The notes under the pieces were generated by a model. That model was not told where the DNA came from. It made no database searches and worked only from the letters and a program-made list of their open reading frames with translations. From Hysterangium stoloniferum (Eukaryota; Basidiomycota; Agaricomycetes; Hysterangiales; Hysterangiaceae), in the NCBI GenBank assembly GCA_015178975.1, contig WHVD01000038.1:1-64000 (forward strand): a DNA stretch of 64,000 nucleotides. Direction: 5' to 3'. The translations under genes were made by a program, and so were the position numbers. Below, in pieces: positions 21,601-31,623 of this stretch. The first letter of the stretch is position 1, and each line of letters begins with the position of its first letter.

Positions 21601-24080
21601 AGAGGTTAAGGGCAGACTTGCATGCTGAAGTGACCAACCTGGCAAGGCTTACTGGTGTCAACAAAATGTGGTGATGGGAATCAACTGAACAACATGCCTT
21701 TGAAGATGTGAAGTGGATAGTTCAGGCTCATTGAGACCGTTATTGAATTACTTTGGACTACTCACCAGGTCACCTAGCCATCAACTTGGTTACAGATGCA
21801 TGTTTTATGGGTGTCAGTGGTATCCTTAGTCAAGGTGAAGATGTGAAAATGGCAGCAGTAGTGTCTTTCTGGTCTGGGAAGTTCAATTCAGCTCAACAGA
21901 ACTATCCTGTGCATGAGCAGGAGTTGTTGGCAATTGTCAAATCCTTGAAACGGTTTCATCCTCAGTTACTGGGCATAAATTTCAGAGTGTGCATTGACCA
22001 TAAAGGTATAGAGTATATTCTTACCCAGAAGAACTTATCTCCAAGGCAGACACATTGGCTGGACCTGTTGAATGAATTTGACTTTGAGATTCACTTTATC
22101 ACCAAAAAGTCAAATACGTTTGCTGATGCACTATTGCATATATACAGTAATGAGCCCTTGGGGATTGTAAGGGCGGAGTCTGAGTATGTAACTGATCCCC
22201 CACTTCTGGATGATGAAGAGAAGGGGGCAAAGCCAGTCCCAAGGGTATGGGGCAAGGGTGTGTCAACACCCTTGTATACAGGGTCTACAGTAGTGGTCAC
22301 TGATGAACCCTCAAGGCAGTCAAGTAGGTTGGCCACTCATCCACATCCATCTTATGCAACATTCACTGGAATGGTATCACAGGGACAACATGGTATGAAG
22401 CCAGCAGGACATACTGTGGATCAGACCATGGAAGGCTTCCCCAGTCTTTCCCCTAAGGAGTCAACACAGGAGATAAGGGTACACCTATCAATTCCAGAGG
22501 ACCCAGCTCTTCTGAAGAGATTGACCCACTATTGACAATGGAGGGTGGGAGGCATCAGACACAAGGGGGATCATTCTCTGATTTTTCTCTCACAGATATT
22601 ATGTCACAGTCTGATCCAGGGTTGGACATCCCTGAGGTGTATGGTACTGACCATTTCTTTTCAAAAATACTGGCAGCACCATAAAGGCTTTAAGTCACAG
22701 CATGGTCTTTTTTTTTCAATATGGCAGGGAGCAAACTCCTTTGTATCCCTGATATTGCTGTGGGCAACTGACGGGTGTGAGAAATGTTGATTACACATGC
22801 TCATTTTATTTTGACCCATCTAGGGGCAAGGAAAACCACCACATACTTGCGAGCAACAGTGTGGTGGTGTCCAATTTTAGACAGGCAGACGGGAATCCCG
22901 GGGAGTCTGGGTGGGGTTCTTGGGTCGAGGGGTCATGGGTCGGAGGTCGTGGGTCGAGAGGTCATGAGTCAAGATGTAAGTTGAGATAGGTAAGAGAGAT
23001 AGATGTGCCGGAGCCCATGGGCTCCGACTAGTGTGAGCAGTGTAATTCAAGTAGGAGTTTAGAATGGAAAATGTATTAGATTACTGGGGGGAATCTAAGC
23101 CGATTTTCTGACTGGATTGTATGTACAACATCTGCCAGTTTAAATAGACCATGGAGTGAATGACATACCAAATCCAGTAATGATGAAACGAAACTAGCAA
23201 AACATAAAACAGGAATAGTAAACACCAAATTTGGTGTTAGGAATGGGACGGAACGGAGCAGAGTCCGAATCGTGACAAATCATAAACCATAACGGGAAAT
23301 GGAGTGGGAGGGGAGTCCAAATCGTGACAGGTCATTTGACTAAAATGGGAATGGGGCTCTGTTAGAGGGATGATGGGTTTTCCAAGCGGGGTCTGGTGAC
23401 TGATACATGGGATGAGGATGGACATAGACAGGGATGGAGTCCAGTGGGTTTTCCAGTGACTGAAAGACAATGTAACGAAGTCAAACGTAGACAAGTCTGA
23501 TGTACAGAGTCCGGTGGGAATTCTGGTAAACTGACAATCAGTGCGTATAGGGCGTGGGTGCATATAAGTTAGTGCCTGGAGTCCAGTGGGATTTCCAGTC
23601 GTAACAGGTGGCCATTGATGATGAAGGATGTTGAGGTGTTTTGCAGGTCATGTAGTGTGTGTGCCACCTCCAAATATGATACAGAGATCACAGGGACAAC
23701 TCCGCACACTGGAAGTACCCTCGCATCCATGAGAGGCCATTGGCATCAACTTCATTGGTCCACTCAAAAGATCACCTTGGGGAGTTTGACAGTATCTGCC
23801 TGATAATTGTCCATTTAACCTGAATGGTCCATTTAGTCCTGACATGTACCAATTATACAGCCATTCACATGGCTGAGGTGATATTTGAACAGGTTTATAA
23901 GTTGCATGGGTTACCAGTGAGGATTATTAGTGACAGAGACTCACTGTTCACTAGTATATTTTGGAGAGAGCTTCACCAGCTGATAGGAGTTGAATTATGA
24001 ATGTCATCAGCTTACCACCCACAGACAGATGGAGCCACTGAAATGGTCAATCAGACTATGATGCAGATGCTGTGGCAATG
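18641..24080 (+). pseudogene. Decayed gypsy element of a second lineage (gag-pol), plus strand
   Basis: The pieces are in collinear order. A Ser/Asp-rich gag leader lies at 18644-18898. The capsid-like region at 18960-19480 includes VLEAFVYTYDLW and LEQIVWDGVHNYI. A CCHC knuckle, CFMCKKEGHEAQNC, is near 19695. A protease-like segment, FINGHPVNALINSTLADF, is at ~21210. RT is largely deleted. RNase H at 21753-22130 includes TDACFMGVSGIL and VHEQELLAIV. The integrase zinc finger (FCRSCSVCATSK) is at ~23640, and the integrase core at 23930-24060 includes RIISDRDSLFTS and SSAYHPQTDGATE. Multiple in-frame stops. A short LTR is inserted in the zinc-finger region (22868-23606). No chromodomain or antisense gene is seen. 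The gag differs strongly from elements 1 and 2. Confidence 0.8.
22868..23606 (-). mobile_element. Solo LTR, family 1 short form, flanked by GGTGG
   Basis: 739 bp. It begins TGTCCAATTTTAGAC and ends GTCGTAACA, matching the element 1 LTR except that the outer ~110 bp are absent. GGTGG stands on both sides (22863-22867 and 23607-23611). It splits an integrase zinc-finger coding region whose reading resumes after it. The conserved TTTTCTGACTGG self-primer segment is present near 23103. Confidence 0.8.
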
Positions 24081-24400
24081 TGTTGGATAGGATTATGGCT
24101 TCAGCTTATGTTCTGTATCCCTGTACAACCACCAGTCTCTTAATTTCAGACAGACAAAGACTTAGTGTATTTTCAGACAAGATGGTGGGAACTGAAACTA
24201 GCTTGTTTCCTTCCAACTCTTAGCCCTGGACCCCTGGTTTGCAGCCAAGTGTTGATTTATATCTTGCTACATACTTCTTGCTTGTTTTGAAATACCAGAG
24301 TACCTGACAGTTTTGTACAAGGTGCAACACATAAATTGAAGCCAAGCTTCACTTGCTTCTAGTAACTGGAGTCACCAGTTGAGTATGTATTGACCTTACA
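24081..24400. mobile_element. LTR-like fragments in opposite orientations
   Basis: TGTTGGATAGG at 24081 is followed by GGCTTCAGCTTATGTTCTG, the core shared by LTR families 1-3, in plus orientation. Around 24320-24345 a second core-like motif appears in the same orientation (TGCAACACATAAATTGAAGCC read on the minus strand). Edges are not definable. Confidence 0.35.
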
Positions 24401-24628
24401 GTTCCCCATCCTTGTTTCCCTGTGTCCTTGATATTGACAATAGTACACCATATAATGTATTCCACAAAGAAAATGGCCCTATCAACCTAACTATTCATCA
24501 TTCAATGAAGGTTGGGACAAGGACTGATCCAAAACTGTACTTGATCTGGAAAAAAAGATGCAAAAGGAAGATACATCCTCTGAAATGGATATTTCTGGGG
24601 TTTTAGTGGGTTTTAGTAGGGAGAGGGT
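24401..24628. other. No gene seen
   Basis: Short spacer with no open frame of interest. Confidence 0.4.
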
Positions 24629-25250
24629 TCAATGACTCATCGTGAGTGCCATGTATTCAGCTTCTGGGGTGAGTTGGTACTGGGAGCCCCTTGCCGTCAG
24701 CCCTCTAGTTTGAATAAATACGTGTCCTGCACACGAGTGACGTGTATCAAGATCCTTAGCATAGTCGGCATAAAGATAGCCAACAGGGACTAAGTCCTTG
24801 CATTGGCCATCATAGGTTATTTTATAATCAAGTGTCCCTTTGATGCATTGGAGGACATGGGCCAGTCCACTGTGATTTTCCTGGATTTGATGCGAATTTG
24901 CTAAGCGTAGAGACTGCATACGACAGGTCCGGTCATGTGGCGATTTGCACATACATGATAGATCCGAGCATTTCGCGATATGGTTTGTGGGCAAAGAAAT
25001 TTCACTCCTCAATTGTCTGGGAGCCCTGCTCTTTAGCCAAAATGAGACCAGGGGGTAAGGGTGTAGCGTGGTGATTGCAGCCTGTCATGTCAAAGCGTGC
25101 AAGAACACACTCAAGGTACACACGCTGTGAGATGCCGATTGTTCCCGCTACCCTGTCCCTGTCGATTTGGAAATCTAGAACTAAATTAGCGTCCCCAGGT
25201 CCTTGGTCCCAAAAATACAGGAGAAGCCTTAATAAATGATAAAAGTAGGG
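24629..25250 (-). pseudogene. Ty1/copia pol fragment (RT end and RNase H)
   Basis: Minus-strand reading gives an RT-connection piece (ISQRVYLECVLARFDMTGC, about 25060-25140) and then an RNase H segment with VGYLYADYAKDLDTRHS and TPEAEYMALTMSH. This order is diagnostic of copia pol C-termini. The piece is truncated at both ends and has no LTR. A shorter related piece lies at 44268-44470, so the fragment is part of the duplicated host block. Confidence 0.75.
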
Positions 25251-25690
25251 GACCGATGACCGATCGCGAGAGCCAGTTTGTTATCGCCAGGACGGGGTTG
25301 TCATAGTGAAAAATTAGTGTCAAAAAATGAAGTGAGATAAAAATAACTACTATAACTAATCAAATACCATTACCTTTTACGGTTTCGTGCGTCATTCACT
25401 CTTGGTTGCTCTCAATCGCTCCTGGAGGCGAAGCCACTCCTTAACAAGTACATAGTTCGCTTCAGTCTCTGTGGAATTTGGTGGACTTACTGACCACTGT
25501 ATTAGAGCTGAGAAACTTGAGATCTTATCCGAAGGACGAGCCATACCAAGGTGCAAGTTGGCAATAGCCAACTTGGAATATTCAGTTAGCTAATACAGCT
25601 CGTCACTTCAAGAAGTCTTGGTTGATTTGGAACCCTGCAGGCTCTGATCGGACAGCTACCTGATTCCTCCTTAAGCCGTAGACTTTAGGT
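25251..25690. other. Duplicated non-coding stretch of block X
   Basis: Closely matches 44470-44870, for example CCATACCAAGGTGCAAGTTGG in both. It may contain promoter or exon remnants of the F-box-like sequence that follows. Confidence 0.4.
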
Positions 25691-25699
25691 GCCTTTTAA

Positions 25700-25865
25700 A
25701 GCACGGGCCATACGAGCTGCAAGACGCTATTACATCCTTCGTTGATCACCACAAAGACCTTTTGTCTCTTGCATTGACCTCTCGAGGGCCTTATGCGGTG
25801 ATCCGGATCACCTAGAATTCCGACTTATTCGTTGCGATCTTTAAGAAGCCCCATAGCTAGGAAGC
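25700..25865 (+). pseudogene. F-box-like fragment, copy A
   Basis: The plus-strand reading ELQDAITSFVDHHKDLLSLA resembles the F-box-like N-termini common in agaricomycete proteins. A small deletion relative to copy B (44880-45070) removes TATT and shifts the frame into a stop. The rest of the gene is not recognisable. Confidence 0.4.
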
Positions 25866-26735
25866 ACTGTTAATTCGACCACGGCTCACGGCGAGATTGA
25901 GGTGCTTAGTTTTGCTGAAAGCTCCGTTCAGTAGCACACACGAATGCCACGATAATGCCCCCCCATTGTATCCAGGAGTATCCCATTTTGACCTTAATTC
26001 AACACACCGGACATATCCTGCGTGTTGTCGCTTTCAATCAAACACCACAGGATCCATTTCTGGGGAATGTACCGAAGGGGTCGCATTGACGCGACTAGGC
26101 TGGGACCATATAACGTGAATGACCGAAATACCGATGTCACGGATATACGGTATCTTCCAATCTTGGGTTAGACATAAAAGGTGGCATCCACCCCTAAGTT
26201 TCATCTGGGTTAAATCTGAAGTAACCATCTTTGTGAAGTTCCTCCGTCACTCGAGTGGATATATTGCAAGTGGGAACCTGCAGCGTGCCGCAGTGTCCAA
26301 GCTCTTTACTGAGGGATTTCAACATGGAGGCATTCTGGCAAGGTATGAGTACCAATTTCCCAGAGTCTGCAGAAGTAGGATATTCTGTTTGGTTTGGATC
26401 ATTTCGACAACTTCGCTCGCTTGAGTGTGAGGGGAAGTTCTGTATGGCGACAAGAGGGGGAACCTCGTTCCTCGCCCTTCGTTTGGAGTCAATCAGAAGT
26501 CGCCTGAAATGCCACTTACTAACAGAAATAGCCTGGCTTGCTCGGCTACTTCGGACCGAGTGGGGAAATTTGGAAAATACTGAAGGAAATTCAACTCTAT
26601 GAGGGGAATAAAGTCACAAAATATTTCAACAACCCTCAACCAAACTTTGTATTGCAAGTGTTGATATGCAGAAAAATGCGTATCAGACCGTGAGCATCCC
26701 AACGGCTTGCAACACAATACCATAAATTCCAAGAT
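25866..26735. other. Unresolved host-like sequence, partly duplicated
   Basis: 25950-26230 matches parts of 45225-45830. 26230-26735 has no counterpart in the window and holds overlapping short plus-strand frames without a recognisable domain. Confidence 0.3.
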
Positions 26736-26799
26736 ACATATGGGGAAATATCAGACATTCAAGAAATATTGGAGTCCATTGTTAAAACCAAATTTACCT

Positions 26800-27785
26800 T
26801 TATACACCTTTGCTCAATCCCTTTAGGACAACGTTACCAAAACTCTCGCTATCATTGAGGCGAGGAAAAGGCACTGATGGAGCATCCCTATAACGGATAA
26901 GTATTTCACGTCAGCCATTAATTCTATTTTATTGAGAACCTCTTACACTTCCAAAAACTGACACAGCCTGGTCCAACCTTCCCCAACTTCATACACGAGA
27001 AGCTTTTCTTCAGGGACAATTCTTTTAACCTTCTCATTATGCTCCAAAATGATCCGCTTCGGGTTAGTGAAAGCATCTTGACCGTAAAATTTCTTTACTG
27101 TATTCCAATATGAGAATACAAATCGCTAACGATACAGATCACATACAGACATGGTCGCAATGCCATATAACGAAAAATTCTTCTAGAGGCGTCTGATCCT
27201 CAGGCTCCATCTGCCGCATTAATTCAATTGCCGGAAATATTGTTTTTTGTGCGCTGGTGACCCACTTGTCTGGATCTCGTGTCGTCTTTAGGAGAAATAT
27301 ATCTTATCGTTCATGTGACTCTTTGACCATCACAGCAACGACACTTACCAATATAAACTTCGCGTTAGGGTACGCCTCATAAAGTTCGCCAGGAAAAAGT
27401 GCGGCAGGTTGGTCCAGAACGGCGTGATAACCTTGTAAAATCATGTCGAATTGCTCCGGAGTCGCTGGTCCTACACATGATCCAAGACGTCAATAAGTAC
27501 AAGTCTTGGATAGGAATAAAAAAACACATGCCATCGCTGATCTTAAACCATGCATCGGAATCGTTTTTTCCCTCGCGTACAGGCGAATGAGTGTGATAGC
27601 AAGGACCGAAACCAAGTATATCCAATGCCTCACTGAGACTTGTGGTCTGTTGACATCGCAGTGGATTGCAGTTAACAGTTACCCAGCTCTGATGATTCGA
27701 GTCATTGCTCTCTTACCCCTGTGCGACTGAGACCCAGGCATATTACCTTGACTGGTGCTGGTGTTCTTATCTCAGACACGCTCAT
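26800..27785 (-). CDS. Sulfotransferase-like P-loop protein, copy A (Sulfotransfer_4 type)
   Basis: Six exons, read downward: 27717-27785, 27532-27646, 27349-27470, 27147-27285, 26947-27097 and 26800-26887, giving 227 aa. The N-terminus carries CLGLSRTGTTSL, the P-loop/PSB-like motif that binds the phosphosulfate donor in this superfamily. It is followed by ALDILGFGPCYHTH, GYHAVLDQPAALFPGELYEAYP, KFIL..TRDPDKW and LLVYEVGEGWTRLC, all hallmarks of the PF17784-type family. The enzyme's substrate is unknown. Introns are 49-70 bp. Intron 2 starts with GC instead of GT. The frame is intact, and the paralogue at 42426-43419 has identical exon lengths. Family assignment is from motif recognition only. 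Confidence 0.8.
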
Positions 27786-28540
27786 GGTCAACCCAGTTTG
27801 CGATGAAGTTTGTGCTGTAAGAGATAAAGGGTCGACGGTCACGAGTCAGGCCATTGTAGTGACCCCCCTCAAATGACAGTCACGACACTTCCATATGCAC
27901 GTGTATATTCAATTAATTCACCACCTGTGTATCTTCTATTTGTAACCTAATTCCCTTGCCGCATAGTGCCACTGAGCTCCAACCTAATTAGAATGCATAA
28001 GCTACTTTGCCGCAGCCTGCTGGATGGTCCTGCACTTCCCGGCAGCTAGACGAACCAGATTGTGACATATGCAACAAACAACACGTGTCCCTTCCACGGG
28101 GGCTATAGGAAAGTGCCGCACAGGGTGTCGCGCAACTGCGGCGACATGTTTCTTTTTTCAAATTAAGTAGATACTTCATCAATTTTGTATTGGAAATTAT
28201 CAAAATAAAATTAGATTATCAAAACATGAGAACTGTTACATCTAGTGTACAGTTTCCTGGTGAAATATACCTTGTGCACCACTTCAATTGGCACATCCCT
28301 AGTTTTAGCCCTTCCTTGAGTAATATTAATGCTCAAATGAACTTACTAAAGTCCAAAATAACAAAATGTAACTTTTAAATGACAGGGGTTCTAAGTTTAC
28401 ACCAAAAGATTGTTATGTCACAACAGTTATCTTCCTAATTAGGAAGGAACTGCTGCAACACTAAAACAACTTTACTTATGGATGATGGAGGGTAAAAAAA
28501 TGTCAAATACTGTGTGTGAGATGCTCTATATTGTGTAACA
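27786..28540. other. Upstream region of sulfotransferase A and unassigned sequence
   Basis: 27790-27910 matches the upstream of copy B (43420-43560), suggesting the shared promoter was duplicated with the gene. A Cys-rich minus-strand frame near 28000-28150 is not recognised. The remainder is AT-rich. Confidence 0.4.
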
Positions 28541-29490
28541 ATGACTTCAAAAACCCTTTCCATGCTAACCCCAAATGCAGTGTGTGAAGTGCACTGCCTT
28601 ACAGCATGGGAATTCTGCTTAGCTTTGGTGGAGTCATACATAGTACATACCCTTGGCTACAGGATTGCTCCCTGGGTCAGATGATTTGGGCCACAATGTG
28701 TAGAGATACGACCAATTTAAAACAGCAATACCATGGAAAGGGTTTTTTCACTTTTGAACTGGAAAGGGTATTTACATATTATCAGTACTTGGTATAACCA
28801 CCTTTTCCTTTAAGCACTGCCTGAACCCTTCTAGGCATGCTTCCAATCAATTTCTGACACTCCTCAACTGGTATTCTATCCCACCCCACTTGAACCCTTT
28901 CCCACAATTTATGGATTCCATTGGGGGGGGGTTCATGCTCTGCAAGCCTTCTCTTGAGACAACCCCAGAGATGTTCAATAGGATTCAGGTCTGGAGACTG
29001 TGCAGGCCAAACCATAGTCCTGAATTCTTGCTCCTCTAGTCCCTTCTTGACAGGTATACTTGGGGTCATTATCCTGCTGAAAGATGATGTTAGGAGGATT
29101 GAGACCATAATACTCCAGGGTTTGCTGGAGCTCATCCTTCAAAATTTGAAGATAGAGGTCTTGTTAAGGGGTGCGTACATGGAGGGTTTCTGGAGAAACC
29201 TGTGGGAAATCCAGTAGGACTTGGCTTCAGCTTATAGGCTGTGCCCTCGTGAGATCGTGTTGTCCAATTTCAAATGGGTGGACAGGAATCTAGGGAGTCT
29301 GGGTGGAGGTCGTGGGTCAAGAGGTCGGGGAGTCAAGATAGATATGTAAGTCAGACATTGAGTGATAGATGCGTCGGAGCCCATGAGCTCCGACTAGTGA
29401 GAGCGGTGTGATTTAAAGAGGAGTTTAGAGTGGAAAATGACTAGATTACTGGGGAGAATCTAAGCTGATTTTCTGACTGGATTGTATGTA

Positions 29491-31076
29491 CAGTGGCTTC
29501 CCAATGTTTTGGTAATTCTCAATAAATGCTTTATAACCCACCAGATAAATTTTCTAAAATAGTGAAATTATTCTCACATATACCTTAGCATACTAGCTTT
29601 GACATACATAAATATTACATAATATATATGGATATTGGTGTCACAGTGAATATTTAAAAATGACCAATCATTGGGACAGTTTTGCAGCCACCCTTTTTGA
29701 ATCAGATATCTTGTTATTCTAGTACTTTGTATGGCCTCCCTTAGGCTTTATTATAGCATCAAGTCTTCTGGGCATATTTTCAATCAGTTTCTGCCTTCTG
29801 AGGCTCAATCTTTGCCCATTCCACTTCCACCCTCTCCTATAATCCCTAAACTCCCTTTAATGGTGAAGGATATTTCTGGAGCTGTTTCTTCAGGTGGAAT
29901 CAAAGATGTTCTATGGGATTCAGGTCAGGAGACTGTGCTGTCCAGTCTAACACCTGAATATGATTTTCAAAAAACTATTTTTGTGCCATCTTGGATGTGT
30001 TTAGGTTATTATCCTGCTGGAAAATGGCCTTATCTGCTGGAATATCCAAATCTTCAATGCTCTGGGACAAATGCTGAGCCAGTATCTCCACATATTGTGC
30101 AGAATCCATCCAATCTTCAATCCCTGCAAGCATTCCCACTCCATTCCAACCCATACAGCCCTACACCATGATATCTCCACCTCCATACTTGACTGTAAGT
30201 TGGGTTGTCCTATCAGAAAGTGGTTCTCCAGCTTTCTTCAACACATATTTATGTCCATCTGACCCAATCTTATTGATATTGGTCTCATCAGACCACAAGA
30301 CCCTTTTCTGATCATCCACAGTCCAGTTTTGGTACTTGAGGGCAAAGCTTAACCTGGCCTTTATATGTTGAGCCTTGAGCAAAGGTCTTTTTGCATTGAC
30401 TACAGCTTTGAAACCATGCTGTTTCAAGGTCCTTGTGACTATTTTGGGTGAGACATGATATTTATTGATGGAATTAATGTAGTGTGTAGCCTGGATAGCA
30501 TTATCTAGTTTGCCAGAGGTGATTTGATATATGATCCCCCTTTGGTCAGTAAGAGAAAGCTTGGATGGACATCCTCCTTTCAGGTTTTCTTTGTCTATCT
30601 CTATCTCCTGAACAATTCTACTGATAGTAGATTTGCTAAGACCTGTTGTAGAGGCTACATTCCTATTGGAGAGTCCATTTTGTAGGAGGGAGATGGCTTG
30701 TTCTTTTTTGAGAGGGGAAATAGCTTTCATGATAAGAATGATAGTTAAAATGTGACATTTCATGTCACATATTAATTAGAACATCAAATAGATGTCACCT
30801 GAATTTTCCTGTAATTTTCCTGGCCCTCTGGAATATAATATGATATAATGAAATGTGTGAAAAGAGAGGGTTGCAAAACTGTCCCAATGATTGGTCATTT
30901 TTAAATATTCACTGTGACACCAATATCCATCTATATTATGTAATATTTGGGTATATCAAAGTAGTATGCTAAGGTATATGTGAAAATAATTTCACTATTT
31001 TAAAAAATTTATTTGGTAGGTTATAAAGCATTTATTGAGAATTACCAAAACATTGGGACAGTTTTGGAAGCCACTG
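29491..31076 (-). mobile_element. Tc1/mariner element B with ~205 bp inverted repeats
   Basis: 1586 bp, flanked by TA on both sides (29489-29490 and 31077-31078). The terminal repeats 29491-29692 and 30871-31076 are near-identical inverted copies; the left one lacks ~10 bp near its end. Each repeat begins and ends with inverted versions of the same site (AAAACTGTCCCAATG / CATTGGGACAGTTTT). One transposase pseudogene lies between them. Confidence 0.88.
29730..30763 (-). pseudogene. Tc1-type DDE transposase of element B, three nonsense codons
   Basis: The N-terminal 200 codons are open (30763-30161): a helix-turn-helix region with LLQNGLSNRNVASTTGLSKS, then RVLWSDETNINKIGSDG with the first catalytic Asp. 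Reading on in the same frame shows FQQDNN (second Asp) and SPDLNPIEHL (third acidic residue). Stops stand at three places where Tc1 relatives have Trp: after GGDIMV (~30165), before FFENHI and after NPIEHL. Each is a single G-to-A change of TGG. The HTH binds the terminal repeats and the DDE core cuts and joins DNA. Confidence 0.85.
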
Positions 31077-31596
31077 TACAACATCTGCCAGACTATATAG
31101 ACTGTGGAATGAATAACATACCAAATCCAGTAATAATGAAAACGAAACTAACAAACATAAAACAAGATAAGTAAACACCAAACTTGGTATTAGGAATGGG
31201 ATGGAACGGAAGTGGAGTCCAAATCATGACAGATCATTTGACTATAATGGGAATGGGGCTCAGTTAGAGGGATGATGGTTTTTCTGAGTGGGGTCCAGTG
31301 ACTGATGTGTGGGACAGAGTCAGACATAGACAGGGATGGAGTCCAGCGGGTATTCCAGTGACAGATACATGAAGTAACGGAGTCGAATGTGGACAAGTCT
31401 GATGTATGGAGTCTGGCGGGAATTCTGGTAAACTGACAATTTGTGCATATAGAGTGTGGGTGCATATAAGTTAGTGCCCAGAGTCTGGCAGAAATTCCAG
31501 TCATAACAGGTCTCCATCCATCCTACCATCAATCTTGCTAGCAAAGCCAACTCCTATATGCTCTTAAAAGTGAATATTATACAGAACGCCTTTTTA

Positions 31597-31623
31597 TTAG
31601 GGGTTAGGGTTAGGGTTAGGGTT
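31597..31623 (+). repeat. Interstitial telomere-like repeat
   Basis: About four TTAGGG units (GGTTAGGGTTAGGGTTAGGG). TTAGGG is the telomere unit of most filamentous fungi. It marks the exact break of Tc1 element A. Confidence 0.85.

Larger units (their letters stand above)
29162..31508 (-). mobile_element. Solo LTR, family 1, inside Tc1-A and containing Tc1-B
   Basis: The LTR segments 29162-29490 and 31077-31508 match the element 1 LTR. The outer duplication GGTCT is perfect (29157-29161 and 31509-31513). The start TGTTAAGGGG and end CATAACA are family-typical. Confidence 0.85.
28544..31596 (-). mobile_element. Tc1-like element A, truncated and split by a solo LTR
   Basis: A terminal-repeat segment at 28544-28752 is bounded by AAAAACCCTTTCCATG and its inverse CATGGAAAGGGTTTTTT. 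Next comes the C-terminal part of a transposase on the minus strand (28782-29135) with VWPAQSPDLNPIEHLWGCLK, which holds the last catalytic acidic residue of DDE_3 transposases. The coding sequence resumes beyond the inserted LTR at 31509-31560 (GVGFASKIDGRMET). The 5' end is missing; the sequence breaks off at the telomere-like tract at 31597. Confidence 0.75.

Noticed and set aside
26119..26602. Plus-strand frames between the two host block parts as a gene
   Set aside because: Two overlapping frames, neither with a recognisable domain or consistent splice sites.
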